Assembly (NCBI RefSeq): GCF_000742135.1
Contig: NZ_KN046818.1
Coordinates: forward strand, 4,159,447 to 4,223,446
From: Klebsiella pneumoniae
GTDB taxonomy: Bacteria; Pseudomonadota; Gammaproteobacteria; Enterobacterales; Enterobacteriaceae
Reading direction: 5' to 3'
DNA: 64,000 nt
In this document: piece by piece, positions 29,106 to 39,689 of the stretch
How the letters are laid out: each line of letters starts with the position of its first letter
Position numbering within the stretch: position 1 is the first letter of the stretch
The notes under the pieces: model-generated
The model's input: the letters and a program-made list of their open reading frames with translations, nothing else
The model's database searches: none
What the model was told of the DNA's origin: nothing
Position numbers and translations under genes: made by a program

Positions 29106-29792
29106 ATGCTGTATGGGTTTTCACAGGTTATTTTGCAGGGTGCGCTCGTCACCCTGGAGCTTGCGCTCAGCTCGGTCGTTCTCGCCGTCCTGATTGGGCT
29201 GGCGGGCGCTGGCGCAAAGTTATCGAGCAACCGTCCACTGGCGCTGGTGTTTGAAGGCTATACCACTCTTATCCGCGGCGTGCCCGATCTGGTGCTGATG
29301 CTGCTGATTTTCTACGGCCTGCAGATTGCGCTAAACAGCGTTACCGACGCGCTGGGTATGGCCCAGTTTGATATCGATCCGATGATCGCCGGGATTATTA
29401 CCCTCGGCTTTATCTATGGCGCCTATTTTACGGAAACCTTCCGCGGCGCCTACCTGGCGGTGCCGAAGGGGCATATCGAAGCGGCTACCGCCTTTGGCTT
29501 TAGCGGCGGGCAGACGTTCCGGCGTATTCTCTTCCCGGCGATGATGCGCTACGCGCTGCCGGGGATAGGCAACAACTGGCAGGTTATCCTCAAGGCGACG
29601 GCGCTGGTCTCGTTGCTGGGGCTGGAGGATGTGGTCAAAGCCACGCAGCTGGCCGGGAAAAGCACCTGGCAGCCGTTCTACTTCGCCATCGTCTGCGGCC
29701 TGATTTATCTGGTGTTTACCACCGTTTCTAATGGCGTACTGCTGCTGCTCGAACGCCGCTATACCGTTGGCGTGAAGAGGGCTGACCTGTGA
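29106..29792 (+). CDS. hisQ: Histidine/LAO ABC transporter permease HisQ
   Basis: HisQ is one of two permease subunits of the histidine and lysine-arginine-ornithine importer. The 228-aa protein has five or so membrane helices and the cytoplasmic loop for ATPase contact, GAYFTETFRGAYLAVPKGHIEAATAFGFSGGQTFRRILFP. An in-frame ATG at 29085 would add seven unmatched residues and lies within the hairpin region; 29106 matches MLYGFS and follows AGGGTAGG. Its TGA overlaps hisM (GTGA). Confidence 0.95.
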   Translation: MLYGFSQVILQGALVTLELALSSVVLAVLIGLAGAGAKLSSNRPLALVFEGYTTLIRGVPDLVLMLLIFYGLQIALNSVTDALGMAQFDIDPMIAGIITLGFIYGAYFTETFRGAYLAVPKGHIEAATAFGFSGGQTFRRILFPAMMRYALPGIGNNWQVILKATALVSLLGLEDVVKATQLAGKSTWQPFYFAIVCGLIYLVFTTVSNGVLLLLERRYTVGVKRADL

Positions 29793-30505
29793 TTGAAATT
29801 ATTCAGGAGTACTGGAAATCACTGCTGTGGACCGACGGCTATCGCTTTACCGGTGTGGCGATTACCTTATGGTTGCTGATCTCTTCAGTGGTAATGGGGG
29901 GCATCCTGGCGGTGTTTCTGGCCATCGGCCGCGTCTCGAGCAATAAGTTTATCCAGTTCCCCATCTGGCTGTTCACTTACATATTTCGCGGCACGCCGCT
30001 GTATGTGCAACTGCTGGTTTTTTACTCCGGCATGTATACCCTGGAAATCGTCAAAGGCACGGAGCTGTTGAACGCTTTTTTCCGCAGCGGGCTAAACTGC
30101 ACGGTTCTGGCGTTAACCCTGAATACTTGCGCCTATACCACTGAAATTTTCGCCGGCGCGATCCGCTCAGTACCCGCCGGAGAAATTGAAGCAGCGCGGG
30201 CCTACGGCTTCTCTTCGGTCAAACTGTATCGCTGCATTATTCTGCCTTCCGCGCTGCGGATTGCACTGCCGGCCTACAGTAACGAAGTGATCCTCATGCT
30301 GCACTCTACCGCGCTGGCGTTTACCGCTACGGTACCGGATCTGCTGAAAATCGCCCGCGATATCAACTCGGCCACCTATCAGCCGTTCACCGCGTTTGGC
30401 ATCGCCGCGGTGCTTTATTTAATTATCTCGTATGTGCTGATTAGCTTGTTCCGTAAAGCGGAAAAGCGCTGGTTGCAGCATATCAAACCTTCTTCGACGC
30501 ATTGA
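29789..30505 (+). CDS. hisM: Histidine/LAO ABC transporter permease HisM
   Basis: HisM is the second permease of the HisQMP2 complex. The 238-aa protein has the same permease loop, [41 protein letters not shown]. The start is GTG overlapping the hisQ stop by 4 bases. HisP follows after 7 bp. Confidence 0.95.
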   Translation: MIEIIQEYWKSLLWTDGYRFTGVAITLWLLISSVVMGGILAVFLAIGRVSSNKFIQFPIWLFTYIFRGTPLYVQLLVFYSGMYTLEIVKGTELLNAFFRSGLNCTVLALTLNTCAYTTEIFAGAIRSVPAGEIEAARAYGFSSVKLYRCIILPSALRIALPAYSNEVILMLHSTALAFTATVPDLLKIARDINSATYQPFTAFGIAAVLYLIISYVLISLFRKAEKRWLQHIKPSSTH

Positions 30506-30512
30506 GAACGCC

Positions 30513-31286
30513 ATGTCCGACAATAAATTAAACGTTATCGATCTGCATAAACGCTATGGGGAACACGAGGTGCTGAAAGGCGTCTCGCTGCAGGCGAAAG
30601 CCGGGGACGTTATCAGCATCATCGGTTCATCGGGTTCCGGAAAAAGTACCTTTTTGCGCTGTATTAACTTCCTTGAAAAACCGAGCGAAGGCACGATCGT
30701 CGTCAGCGGCCAAAATATTGGTCTGGTACGGGATAAAGACGGCCAGCTGAAGGTGGCCGACAAGAACCAGTTGCGCCTGCTGCGCACCCGGTTGACCATG
30801 GTGTTTCAGCATTTCAATCTGTGGAGCCATATGACGGTGCTGGAGAACGTCATGGAGGCGCCGATTCAGGTGCTGGGCTTAAGCAAACAGGAAGCGCGCG
30901 AACGGGCGGTAAAATATCTGGCCAAGGTCGGGATAGACGAACGTCAGCAGGCGAAGTATCCGGTGCATCTTTCCGGTGGCCAGCAGCAGCGTGTCTCTAT
31001 TGCCCGCGCGCTGGCGATGGAACCGGAAGTGCTGCTGTTTGATGAGCCGACCTCCGCGCTGGATCCGGAACTGGTGGGCGAAGTGTTACGCATTATGCAG
31101 CAGCTGGCGGAAGAGGGAAAAACCATGGTGGTGGTGACCCATGAAATGGGCTTTGCCCGCCACGTCTCTTCACATGTCATTTTTCTGCATCAGGGTAAAA
31201 TTGAAGAAGAAGGGCATCCGGATGCGCTGTTTGGCGCGCCGAAAAGCCCGCGCCTGCAGCAGTTTCTGAAAGGTTCGCTGAAATAA
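30513..31286 (+). CDS. hisP: Histidine/LAO ABC transporter ATPase HisP
   Basis: HisP is the ATP-hydrolysing subunit that drives HisQM. The 257-aa protein has Walker [10 protein letters not shown] (about 37-45), Q-loop in [11 protein letters not shown], signature [15 protein letters not shown] (about 152-166), Walker [16 protein letters not shown] and H-loop [10 protein letters not shown]. It is last in hisJQMP and ends at a 14-bp hairpin shared with the opposite gene. Confidence 0.97.
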   Translation: MSDNKLNVIDLHKRYGEHEVLKGVSLQAKAGDVISIIGSSGSGKSTFLRCINFLEKPSEGTIVVSGQNIGLVRDKDGQLKVADKNQLRLLRTRLTMVFQHFNLWSHMTVLENVMEAPIQVLGLSKQEARERAVKYLAKVGIDERQQAKYPVHLSGGQQQRVSIARALAMEPEVLLFDEPTSALDPELVGEVLRIMQQLAEEGKTMVVVTHEMGFARHVSSHVIFLHQGKIEEEGHPDALFGAPKSPRLQQFLKGSLK

Positions 31287-31289
31287 TCG

Positions 31290-31321
31290 GCTCATCCGGC
31301 GTCTGCGGACGCCGGATGAGC
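31290..31321. terminator. Bidirectional 14-bp hairpin between hisP and the acetyltransferase gene
   Basis: GCTCATCCGGCGTC (31290-31303) pairs perfectly with GACGCCGGATGAGC (31308-31321), loop TGCG. It begins 3 bp after the hisP stop. It also encodes the last residues of the opposite-strand acetyltransferase. The GCCGGATG core resembles REP units. Confidence 0.65.
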
Positions 31322-31819
31322 TTCCCGCTCCAGCCGATAGATCCAGTCATCGTAATCGACGCCGTTCAGATGATAGGCTTTCTCCAGCACCTGGGTGCGC
31401 ACAAAGCCTTGCTTCTCCAGCAGGCGCGATGAGCCACGGTTTTCACCCAGCACCCAGGCATTGATGGCCTGCACCCCCAGGGTGGTGAAACCATACTCGC
31501 AGACCGCCCGCAGCGCTTCGCTGGCATAGCCTTTTCCCTGAGCCTGAGGCAGCAGCGCGTAGCCGACGTCAGCTTCGTGCGGATTTTTCGGACTGATGCG
31601 GAGCCCAATATCGCCCAGCGCCTCGCCGAATTTATCGCGCAATACAAACACCCCGGGATCGGCACAGCGACTGACGAAGACGCTGCGCAGCGCCTCCTCG
31701 CTTAACACCTCCCCCATAAAACGCATCACCTGCGGATCCTGGCGCAGGCGCAGAAAAAAGGGCCAGTCATCGGTAACAAAGCGGGTAAGCGAAAGGCGTG
31801 GTGTGGTGATGGTCGTCAT
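31292..31819 (-). CDS. GNAT-family N-acetyltransferase (RimJ/RimL-like)
   Basis: A 175-aa protein of the Gcn5-related acetyltransferase fold, closest in style to RimJ/RimL or small-molecule acetyltransferases. It begins TTPRLSLTRFVTDDWPFFLRLRQDP. The acetyl-CoA binding segment is LLPQAQGKGYASEALRAVCEYGF (about 90-112), and the C-terminal strand is NAWVLGENRGSSRLLEKQGFVRTQ. The substrate is unknown. No good Shine-Dalgarno is seen before the ATG. In E. coli K-12 a different gene sits at this spot as I recall, so this is an accessory or lineage-specific locus. Its C-terminal codons are embedded in the hairpin shared with hisP. Confidence 0.85.
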   Translation of the reverse strand: MTTITTPRLSLTRFVTDDWPFFLRLRQDPQVMRFMGEVLSEEALRSVFVSRCADPGVFVLRDKFGEALGDIGLRISPKNPHEADVGYALLPQAQGKGYASEALRAVCEYGFTTLGVQAINAWVLGENRGSSRLLEKQGFVRTQVLEKAYHLNGVDYDDWIYRLEREAHPASADAG

Positions 31820-32003
31820 AAAGCAGTCAATACGCAGAAAGAAAAGCCTACCTTAGCACTTTGCTTTGCCAGGTAACACCGGCGAACCGGCCGGCTTGCG
31901 GTGAATTCAGGCGATTAAGGGCGCTGGTTGTCCTGAATATGGCGATGCTGCAGCGCCAGGGTGAGGCCATCCAGGCTTGGAGCATGAGCCAGCAGAACGG
32001 AAT

Positions 32004-32025
32004 CAGGGGAGCCAATGCTCCCCTG
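32004..32025. terminator. Hairpin downstream of yfcH
   Basis: CAGGGGAGC (32004-32012) pairs perfectly with GCTCCCCTG (32017-32025), loop CAAT. It lies 10 bp past the yfcH stop on the minus strand. No T-tract is present. Confidence 0.5.
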
Positions 32026-32034
32026 TGTCAGCCA

Positions 32035-32928
32035 TTAACTCAGCACATCCTTTAGCGCTTCGTCCAGATCGTACCAGCGGAAGGCAAAGCCGGCGGCCTC
32101 CAGACGCTTTGGCAGCGCGCGCTGGCCGCCGAGCACCAGGACGGCGGATTCCCCCATCAACAGGCGGATAGCGGCGGCGGGAACGCGGAAAATCGCCGGT
32201 CGATGGAGCGCATGACCCAGCGCATGGGCGAACTGCTCGTTATGCACCGGGTAGGGAGAAACCATATTGAACGGACCGCGCAGATCGTTATCCAGCAGCC
32301 ACAGAATGCCGTTAACCATATCGTCGATATGGATCCAGGCCAGGTACTGTCTGCCGTTGCCGATAGGCCCGCCGAGGCCGAGCTTAAAGGCGGGTGTCAT
32401 TTTGCCGAGAATACCGCCCCGCGGAGCCAGTACCACGCCGGTGCGCAGCAGGCAGACGCGGGTGCGCTCGCTTTGCGCTTCGCAGGCAATTTGCTCCCAG
32501 CGGGCGCACAGCTTATGGGTAAACTCATTGTGCGGTGGCTCTTCTTCGGTCACCACCACCTCGCCGAGGTCGCCATAGTAGCCGATGGCAGACCCGCTGA
32601 TCAGCACGGAGGGAGGGGTGTCGCTGGCGTGGATCAGGCCCACCAGCCGCTGCGTGAGATCCCAGCGGCTATGGCACAAGCGTTGTTTCTGCTCGGCCGT
32701 CCAGCGTTTATCAGCGATGGGTTCACCCGCCAGATTGATGACGGCATCAATGTCATTGAGGTGGTGATGGCCCTCGAAATCGCGCCACAGGGTGACGCGC
32801 GGATCGAGACGGGCGCGGGCGGTATCCGGATGTCGCGTGGAGACCGTGACGCTATGCCCGAGCTCCAGCAATCTGGGTATCAGATGTCGGCCAATCAGGC
32901 CGGTACCACCAGTAAGCAGGATCTTCAT
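32035..32928 (-). CDS. yfcH: TIGR01777-family NAD(P)-binding epimerase-like protein YfcH
   Basis: A 297-aa extended short-chain dehydrogenase/reductase-like protein. The nucleotide loop is [18 protein letters not shown] at the N-terminus, with [13 protein letters not shown] (about 64-76) and [18 protein letters not shown] (about 110-127), where the family tyrosine lies. The C-terminal DUF1731 part has [26 protein letters not shown]. Function is unknown; related proteins have been tied to cell division in other bacteria. GGGAGG precedes the ATG. It follows folX by 18 bp on the same strand. Confidence 0.92.
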   Translation of the reverse strand: MKILLTGGTGLIGRHLIPRLLELGHSVTVSTRHPDTARARLDPRVTLWRDFEGHHHLNDIDAVINLAGEPIADKRWTAEQKQRLCHSRWDLTQRLVGLIHASDTPPSVLISGSAIGYYGDLGEVVVTEEEPPHNEFTHKLCARWEQIACEAQSERTRVCLLRTGVVLAPRGGILGKMTPAFKLGLGGPIGNGRQYLAWIHIDDMVNGILWLLDNDLRGPFNMVSPYPVHNEQFAHALGHALHRPAIFRVPAAAIRLLMGESAVLVLGGQRALPKRLEAAGFAFRWYDLDEALKDVLS

Positions 32929-32946
32929 ACCACCTCCCTGACATGG

Positions 32947-33309
32947 TTAGCGACGCCAGCTCATGGTCATGGACACCGAGTCGGCATAGCGCAGCGCATG
33001 AAGTTTATCAATCTCCACTTCAGCATATGTGACCCAGTGATGTTCGCATGCGATATTCAGCACATCCTGAGTTAATTTTTCCAGCAGCGAAAAACGGCCA
33101 TTCTCAAGATGGCTGATTATGCGCTTGGTAATGGTGCGATAGTTCAGCGCATCATTGATGTCCTCGCTGTCGCGCGCTTTATCGGCAGGGTAGTGAATGG
33201 CTACATTCACTACCACGTCCTGGCGGTTGGCGATCTCTTCCTCTTTAATACCAATAAAAGTCCGCAGGCGCAGGTTCTTAATACGAATAATGGCGTCTGG
33301 TTGAGACAT
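32947..33309 (-). CDS. folX: Dihydroneopterin triphosphate 2'-epimerase FolX
   Basis: FolX epimerises dihydroneopterin triphosphate to the monapterin form and is a paralogue of FolB. The 120-aa T-fold protein starts [25 protein letters not shown] and has [25 protein letters not shown] and the late [15 protein letters not shown]. The frame is open upstream to 33345, but GGAGGAAG lies 7 nt before the Met at 33309 and homology starts there. Likely cotranscribed with yfcH. Confidence 0.94.
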   Translation of the reverse strand: MSQPDAIIRIKNLRLRTFIGIKEEEIANRQDVVVNVAIHYPADKARDSEDINDALNYRTITKRIISHLENGRFSLLEKLTQDVLNIACEHHWVTYAEVEIDKLHALRYADSVSMTMSWRR

Positions 33310-33374
33310 TGCAGGCTTCCTCCGTGGTGTAAGTCCTGCAATCATACAACAAAGCGCGACGGGCGAGCAGGGGG

Positions 33375-34004
33375 TTAATAAAGCTGAATTTTTAACATCG
33401 CTTCCGCCGTTGCCGGCCGCTGCTTAATGCGCTCATACCAGTTGTGCACCGCCGGATAGTTCGCCAGATCGATACGCTGTCGGACATGGCAGTTCACCCA
33501 GGGCCAGGCGGCGATGTCGGCGATACTGTAGTGGTCGCCGCCAAGCCACGGGCTGCATCCCAGACGCTGATTTAGCACCCCATACAGTCGTTGGGTTTCC
33601 ACCTGAAAACGTTCAATAGCGTAGGGCACGGTTTGCGGCGCGGAGTGGGAAAAATGTTGATTTTGCCCCAGCATCGGCCCCAGCCCGCCGACCTGCCAGA
33701 ACAGCCACTGCAGCGTGACGTAGCGTTCCCGCAGCTCGCCGCTCAGCAGCTTACCGCTTTTTTCCGCCAGATAGAGCAGGATGGCGCCGGACTCGAAAAC
33801 GCTCAACGGCGCCCCGCCGTCAGCAGGCATGTGGTCGACGATAGCCGGAACTTTATTATTCGGCGAAATCGCCAGAAACTGCGGATGAAATTGTTCCCCT
33901 TTGCCGATATCGACCCGAATTAGCCGATAGGCTAGCTCCGCCTCTTCGAGGAACAGGGTGATTTTGTGGCCGTTTGGGGTGGGTGCATAGTAAAGATCGA
34001 TCAT
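33375..34004 (-). CDS. yfcG: GSH-dependent disulfide bond oxidoreductase YfcG (Nu-class GST)
   Basis: YfcG is a glutathione transferase homologue with strong disulfide-bond reductase activity using two glutathiones and no catalytic cysteine. The 209-aa protein has the thioredoxin-like start [24 protein letters not shown], the cis-Pro loop [13 protein letters not shown] and the [17 protein letters not shown] glutathione site. The helical domain has [11 protein letters not shown]. The longer frame to 34127 is rejected: GGGA lies 7 nt before 34004 and homology begins there. Divergent from yfcF, another GST-like gene. Confidence 0.94.
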   Translation of the reverse strand: MIDLYYAPTPNGHKITLFLEEAELAYRLIRVDIGKGEQFHPQFLAISPNNKVPAIVDHMPADGGAPLSVFESGAILLYLAEKSGKLLSGELRERYVTLQWLFWQVGGLGPMLGQNQHFSHSAPQTVPYAIERFQVETQRLYGVLNQRLGCSPWLGGDHYSIADIAAWPWVNCHVRQRIDLANYPAVHNWYERIKQRPATAEAMLKIQLY

Positions 34005-34136
34005 AATATTTCCCGCCGTCGTGGGTCGCAAACTGTTCGAGTATAGGTGAAGCTGCGCCACCCGGGAGAAATTCCGCAAGCGACCCGGCAGCCAGGCGAC
34101 AAGTCGTCCGCGCTCGAGCAGTGACATCGCCTGTAA

Positions 34137-34823
<687 letters not shown>

Positions 34824-34885
34824 GGCTGATAACCCGCCGCGCTTCCGCTATCATAGAGGCATCGTAACCAGTGGAGATGGAACCT

Positions 34886-35437
34886 ATGAAGCTGATGTTT
34901 GCCTCCGATATTCATGGTTCGCTGCCCGCCACGGAACGCGTGCTTGAACGGTTCGCGCAAAGCGGCGCCAGGTGGCTGATCATACTCGGCGATGTGCTCA
35001 ATCACGGTCCGCGCAACGCGCTGCCTGAGGGATATGCGCCGGGTGAGGTGGCGGAGCGGTTGAACAGCGTGGCGGAACGCATTGTTGCCGTTCGCGGCAA
35101 CTGCGACAGCGAAGTGGATCAGATGCTGCTTCGTTTTCCAATCACCGCGCCCTGGCAGCAGGTGCTTAGCGAACGCTATCGCCTGTTTCTAACCCACGGG
35201 CATCTCTATAGTCCGGATAATCTGCCGCCGCTGGCCGCTGGCGATGTCCTGGCATATGGCCATACTCATATACCGGTCGCGGAAAAACGCGGCGCAATTT
35301 ACCTCTTTAATCCCGGCTCAGTGAGTATCCCGAAAGGGGGATATTCCGCCAGCTATGGGCTGCTGGATCAGGGGCGGCTGCAGGTTTTAGCACTCAATGA
35401 TAATCAGGTTATTGCAGAGGTTGCAATTTACCCGTAA
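34886..35437 (+). CDS. yfcE: Metallophosphodiesterase YfcE
   Basis: A 183-aa calcineurin-like phosphoesterase, manganese-dependent in the E. coli enzyme, active on artificial phosphodiester substrates; the natural substrate is unknown. The metal motifs are complete: FASDIHGS (D-x-H), LGDVLNHG, VRGNCDSE, THGH and YGHTHIP. The frame is open from GTG 34871, but GGAG at 34873-34876 points to the ATG at 34886 and homology starts at MKLMFASDIHG. Confidence 0.94.
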   Translation: MKLMFASDIHGSLPATERVLERFAQSGARWLIILGDVLNHGPRNALPEGYAPGEVAERLNSVAERIVAVRGNCDSEVDQMLLRFPITAPWQQVLSERYRLFLTHGHLYSPDNLPPLAAGDVLAYGHTHIPVAEKRGAIYLFNPGSVSIPKGGYSASYGLLDQGRLQVLALNDNQVIAEVAIYP

Positions 35438-35494
35438 TTTAGCCCTCAATCATAAAGACGCGCCGCGAGAGCGCATTTAAAGTAAGGTTTCCTG

Positions 35495-36046
35495 ATGGCG
35501 GAACAGAATCATTTGGCAAGCACAGAATGGGTCGATATTGTTAATGAAAACAATGAGGTGATAGCACAGTCCAGCCGCGAGCAAATGCGCGCGCAGTGCC
35601 TGCGCCACCGGGCGACCTATATCGTCGTTCATGACGGAATGGGGAAAATTCTGGTGCAGAGACGCACCGAGACAAAAGACTTTCATCCGGGCATGCTGGA
35701 TGCCACCGCTGGCGGCGTCGTGCAGGCTGATGAGCAGCTGCTGGAATCGGCCCGTCGCGAGGCGGAAGAGGAGTTAGGCATCGCCGGGGTGCCGTTTGCC
35801 GATCACGGCCAGTTTTATTACGAAGACAAATTCTGCCGCGTCTGGGGAAGCCTGTTCAGCTGCGTCTCCCACGGGCCGTTCGCCCTGCAGGAAGAAGAGG
35901 TCAGCGAGGTGTGCTGGTTAACGCCGGAAGAGATCACCGCCCGCTGCGATGAGTTCACGCCGGACTCCCTGAAAGCGCTGGCGCTGTGGATGACCCGCAA
36001 CGCCGGTAATGAGTATGATGATGCGGAAGAGAGCGAGCGCGAATAA
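35495..36046 (+). CDS. yfcD: Nudix hydrolase YfcD
   Basis: A 183-aa Nudix-family hydrolase; substrate not established. The Nudix box runs from [24 protein letters not shown] (about 68-91) with the REAEEELG metal-binding core intact. It resembles isopentenyl-diphosphate isomerase type folds ([29 protein letters not shown]), and this has caused mixed naming. The C-terminus is acidic and differs from E. coli. It faces pta, and a bidirectional terminator lies between. Confidence 0.92.
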   Translation: MAEQNHLASTEWVDIVNENNEVIAQSSREQMRAQCLRHRATYIVVHDGMGKILVQRRTETKDFHPGMLDATAGGVVQADEQLLESARREAEEELGIAGVPFADHGQFYYEDKFCRVWGSLFSCVSHGPFALQEEEVSEVCWLTPEEITARCDEFTPDSLKALALWMTRNAGNEYDDAEESERE

Positions 36047-36092
36047 AGATCGCAAACGCGCGGCAGCAATCGTCGCTCGCCTCCTGACGACA

Positions 36093-36118
36093 AAAAGGCA
36101 GCCATTCGGCTGCCTTTT
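36093..36118. terminator. Bidirectional terminator between yfcD and pta
   Basis: AAAAGGCAGCC (36093-36103) pairs perfectly with GGCTGCCTTTT (36108-36118), loop ATTC. A/T tracts on both sides allow action in both directions. Confidence 0.85.
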
Positions 36119-36138
36119 GCTTTGACCACAGCGGCAGA

Positions 36139-38286
36139 TTACTTCTGCTGCTGAGCCGATTGGATCGCGGTCAGTGCGATGGTATAGACGATATCGTCTA
36201 CCAGCGCACCACGGGACAGGTCGTTGACCGGCTTGCGCATACCCTGCAGCATCGGCCCGATGGAGATCAGGTCGGCAGAGCGCTGTACCGCTTTGTACGT
36301 GGTGTTACCGGTGTTCAGATCCGGGAAGATGAACACGGTCGCGCGGCCAGCTACCGGTGAGTTCGGCGCTTTGGACTTCGCTACGTCAGCCATCACCGCG
36401 GCGTCATACTGCAGCGGGCCGTCGATCATCAGGTCAGGACGTTTTTCCTGCGCCAGACGGGTCGCTTCGCGGACTTTCTCGACATCGCTACCCGCGCCGG
36501 AGGTACCGGTGGAGTAGGAGAGCATCGCTACGCGCGGTTCGATGCCGAAGGCAATCGCGGATTCAGCGGACTGAATAGCGATTTCCGCCAGCTGCTCGGC
36601 TGTCGGGTCCGGGTTGATCGCGCAGTCGCCGTAAACGTAAACCTGTTCCGGCAGCAGCATGAAGAACACGGAGGAGACCAGCGAGCTGCCCGGCGCGGTT
36701 TTGATCAGCTGCAGCGGCGGACGAATGGTGTTGGCAGTGGTGTGAACCGCGCCGGATACCAGACCGTCGACTTCGTCCTGTTCCAGCATCAGGGTGCCGA
36801 GAACCACGTTGTCTTCCAGCTGCTCACGCGCGACCGCTTCGGTCATGCCTTTGTTCTTACGCAGTTCGACCAGGCGACCCACATAGCTTTCGCGAACCAC
36901 TTCCGGATCGACGATTTCAATGCCGGCGCCAAGCTCAACGCCCTGGGCCGCGGCTACGCGGTTGATCTCATCCGGGTTACCCAGCAGGACGCAGGTGGCG
37001 ATCCCGCGTTCGGCGCAAATCGCCGCCGCTTTCACGGTACGCGGTTCGTCGCCTTCCGGCAGAACGACACGTTTGCCGGCTTTGCGCGCCAGCTCGGTCA
37101 GCTGGTAGCGGAAGGCTGGCGGAGAGAGACGGCGGCTGCGCTCGGAGGTCGCGGTCAGCGATTCGATCCAGTCGGCGTTGATGTAGTTGGCCACGTATTC
37201 CTGAACTTTCTCGATACGCTCGTGATCGTCAACCGGTACTTCGAGGTTAAAGCTCTGCAGGCTCAGGGAGGTCTGCCAGGTGTTGGTGTTGACCATGAAT
37301 ACCGGCAGGCCGGTCGCGAAAGCGCGTTCACACAGCTTGCTGATGCGTGCGTCCATTTCATAGCCGCCGGTCAGCAGAATGGCGCCGATTTCCACGCCGT
37401 TCATTGCCGCCAGGCAGGCCGCAACCAGCACGTCAGGACGGTCTGCGGAGGTAACCAGCAGAGAACCAGGGCGGAAGTGTTCCAGCATGTGCGGGATGCT
37501 GCGCGCGCAGAAAGTCACGGATTTCACGCGGCGGGTATTGATATCGCCTTCGTTGATGATGGTCGCATTCAGATGGTGAGCCATGTCGATCGCGCGGGTC
37601 GCGATCAGATCGAAGCTCCATGGCACTGCGCCCAGCACCGGCAGCGTGCTGCCTTTCTGCAGCTGAGCCGGGTCAATCTTCACGATTTTTGCTTTCGACG
37701 AGTCGTCGAAAATTTCCGACAGGTCAGGACGGGTACGGCCCTGATCGTCGACAGGGGCATTCAGTTTGTTGACGATAACGCCGGTGATGCTGGTATTTTT
37801 GGCGCCGCCAAAGCTGTTACGGGTCAGTTCGATACGCTCGTTCAGCTGTTCTGGCGTGTCGGTGCCCTGAGACATCACGAAGACGATTTCAGCGTTCAGC
37901 GTTTTGGCGATTTCAAAGTTCAGCGCCTGGGCGAACTGATGCTTACGGGTCGGTACCAGGCCTTCCACCAGCACCACTTCCGCGTCCTGAGTATTCGCGT
38001 GGTAGTTGGCAATGATCTCTTCCATCAGCACATCTTTCTGATTGCTGGAGAGCAGAGACTCAACATGGCTCATCTTCAGCGGTTCAGCGGCGGTGGTGGT
38101 GGAGGAGCTGGCGCGAACGATGGTGGTGGTCTGGTCTGGGGCATCGCCACCGGAACGCGGCTGGGCGATAGGTTTAAAGACGCTCAGACGAACGCCTTTG
38201 CGTTCCATAGCGCGGATCACACCGAGGCTGACGCTGGTCAGACCTACGCTGGTACCGGTAGGAATTAACATGATAGTACGGGACAC
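36139..38286 (-). CDS. pta: Phosphate acetyltransferase Pta
   Basis: Pta interconverts acetyl-CoA plus phosphate with acetyl phosphate plus CoA. The 715-aa protein has the DRTGG/BioD-like N-terminal regulatory region ([38 protein letters not shown]) and the C-terminal catalytic domain ([71 protein letters not shown]). An upstream ATG at 38337 is in frame, but the GTG at 38286 with AGAGGAT 6 nt before it matches the homologue's start. It lies 200 bp downstream of ackA, unusually far because of an ERIC element between them. Confidence 0.97.
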   Translation of the reverse strand: MSRTIMLIPTGTSVGLTSVSLGVIRAMERKGVRLSVFKPIAQPRSGGDAPDQTTTIVRASSSTTTAAEPLKMSHVESLLSSNQKDVLMEEIIANYHANTQDAEVVLVEGLVPTRKHQFAQALNFEIAKTLNAEIVFVMSQGTDTPEQLNERIELTRNSFGGAKNTSITGVIVNKLNAPVDDQGRTRPDLSEIFDDSSKAKIVKIDPAQLQKGSTLPVLGAVPWSFDLIATRAIDMAHHLNATIINEGDINTRRVKSVTFCARSIPHMLEHFRPGSLLVTSADRPDVLVAACLAAMNGVEIGAILLTGGYEMDARISKLCERAFATGLPVFMVNTNTWQTSLSLQSFNLEVPVDDHERIEKVQEYVANYINADWIESLTATSERSRRLSPPAFRYQLTELARKAGKRVVLPEGDEPRTVKAAAICAERGIATCVLLGNPDEINRVAAAQGVELGAGIEIVDPEVVRESYVGRLVELRKNKGMTEAVAREQLEDNVVLGTLMLEQDEVDGLVSGAVHTTANTIRPPLQLIKTAPGSSLVSSVFFMLLPEQVYVYGDCAINPDPTAEQLAEIAIQSAESAIAFGIEPRVAMLSYSTGTSGAGSDVEKVREATRLAQEKRPDLMIDGPLQYDAAVMADVAKSKAPNSPVAGRATVFIFPDLNTGNTTYKAVQRSADLISIGPMLQGMRKPVNDLSRGALVDDIVYTIALTAIQSAQQQK

Positions 38287-38344
38287 GGTATATCCTCTTT
38301 CGTTACCGCCAGTATCAGGCGGGATACAAAACAGCACCGCCAGC

Positions 38345-38471
38345 TATCCGTCATATTTCAAGTTGCACGTGCGTTGGCTCTACTTGCTCACCCCGGTGGC
38401 GTACGCGCTGTACGCGGCCGGGGTTTTGCTGTGTCGCCGCCTTCCTGCAGCTCGAATTATTGCGGGTCAGG
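38345..38471. repeat. ERIC element between ackA and pta
   Basis: A 127-bp imperfect palindrome. One end reads TATCCGTCATATTTCAAGTTGC and the other TGCAGCTCGAATTATTGCGGG. Inside are GCGTTGGCTCTACTTGCTCACCCCGG and GGCGGCGACACAGCAAAACCCC (minus strand). These match the enterobacterial repetitive intergenic consensus as I remember it, apart from the central segment (about 38400-38420), which is diverged. It lies 15 bp past the ackA stop and 58 bp before pta, inside a transcribed operon, so it will fold as RNA. Confidence 0.85.
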
Positions 38472-38486
38472 GCTGGCGATGTGGAA

Positions 38487-39689
38487 TTATGCGGTCAGAC
38501 GGCTGGCGTCTTGCGCGATGACCAGCTCTTCGTTGGTCGGGATAACCACGGCAGGACGGGTGCCTTCTTTGTTGATGAAGCCAGACTTGCCGAAGCGGGC
38601 AGCAAGGTTACGCTCATGGTCAACTTCAAAGCCCAGTACGCCCAGTTTGCCCAGCGACAGCTCACGCACCATCGCGGCGTTTTCACCGATACCACCGGTG
38701 AAAATAACGGCGTCAAGACGGCCGTCCATCAGCGCGGTGTAGGAACCGATGTATTTCGCCAGGCGGTGGCAGTAAACGTCCATTGCGCGTTTAGCGTCGG
38801 CTTTTTCCTGATAGTTGTCTTCCACGTAGCGGCAGTCGCTGGTGACTTCGGTCAGACCCAGCAGGCCGGACTCTTTGGTCAGCATTTTGTTGATCGCGTC
38901 AACGCTCATGCCCAGGGTGTCGTGCAGATGGAAGATGATGGCCGGATCGATGTCACCGGAGCGGGTACCCATCACCAGGCCTTCCAGCGGGGTCAGACCC
39001 ATGGAGGTGTCAACGCATTTACCGTTACGGATAGCGGAAACAGAACCACCGTTGCCGAGGTGGCAGGTGATGATGTTCAGCTCTTCCACCGGCTTGTTGA
39101 GGATCTTAGCGGCTTCCTGAGTCACGTAGAAGTGGCTGGTGCCGTGCGCGCCGTAACGACGAACGCCGTGCTCTTTGTACAGGCTGTACGGCAGGGCGTA
39201 GAGATAGGATTCTTCCGGCATGGTCTGATGGAACGCCGTATCGAATACAGCCACGTTTTTGTCTTTCAGGTGCGGGAAGGATTTCAGCGCTTCAGCGATG
39301 CCGATCAGGTGTGCCGGGTTGTGCAGCGGTGCGAAAGACGCGGCGTCTTTAATACCCTGAATTACGGACTCGTCGATCACCACGGAGCTGGTGTATTTTT
39401 CACCGCCGTGTACGATACGGTGGCCGATTGCGGTCAGCTGAGCAGACAGTTCTGGTTTTTGTGCCAGAATAGTGTTAACGATAAAGTTCAGCGCTTCACT
39501 GTGCGCGGCGCCCGCGCCTAACTCGGCTTCTTGTTTGCTGCCGTCCATTTTCCATTTGATACGGGCTTCCGGCAGGTGGAAGCATTCCGCTAAACCGGAC
39601 AGATATTCGTCGCCGTTCACGGCGTCAAGGATAGCAAATTTCAGAGAGGAGCTACCGCAGTTCAGAACCAGTACTAACTTACTCGACAT
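38487..39689 (-). CDS. ackA: Acetate kinase AckA
   Basis: AckA transfers phosphate between acetyl phosphate and ADP, making ATP and acetate in overflow and fermentative metabolism. The 400-aa length equals E. coli. Signatures of the ASKHA fold are [15 protein letters not shown] at the N-terminus, [38 protein letters not shown] and [24 protein letters not shown] precedes the ATG. It leads the ackA-pta operon from a promoter in the 337-bp divergent gap to yfbV. Confidence 0.98.
   Translation of the reverse strand: MSSKLVLVLNCGSSSLKFAILDAVNGDEYLSGLAECFHLPEARIKWKMDGSKQEAELGAGAAHSEALNFIVNTILAQKPELSAQLTAIGHRIVHGGEKYTSSVVIDESVIQGIKDAASFAPLHNPAHLIGIAEALKSFPHLKDKNVAVFDTAFHQTMPEESYLYALPYSLYKEHGVRRYGAHGTSHFYVTQEAAKILNKPVEELNIITCHLGNGGSVSAIRNGKCVDTSMGLTPLEGLVMGTRSGDIDPAIIFHLHDTLGMSVDAINKMLTKESGLLGLTEVTSDCRYVEDNYQEKADAKRAMDVYCHRLAKYIGSYTALMDGRLDAVIFTGGIGENAAMVRELSLGKLGVLGFEVDHERNLAARFGKSGFINKEGTRPAVVIPTNEELVIAQDASRLTA

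Noticed and set aside
36742-38268. A 508-codon open frame opposite pta
   Set aside because: It is the antisense shadow of a highly expressed, codon-biased gene; its translation shows no family features.
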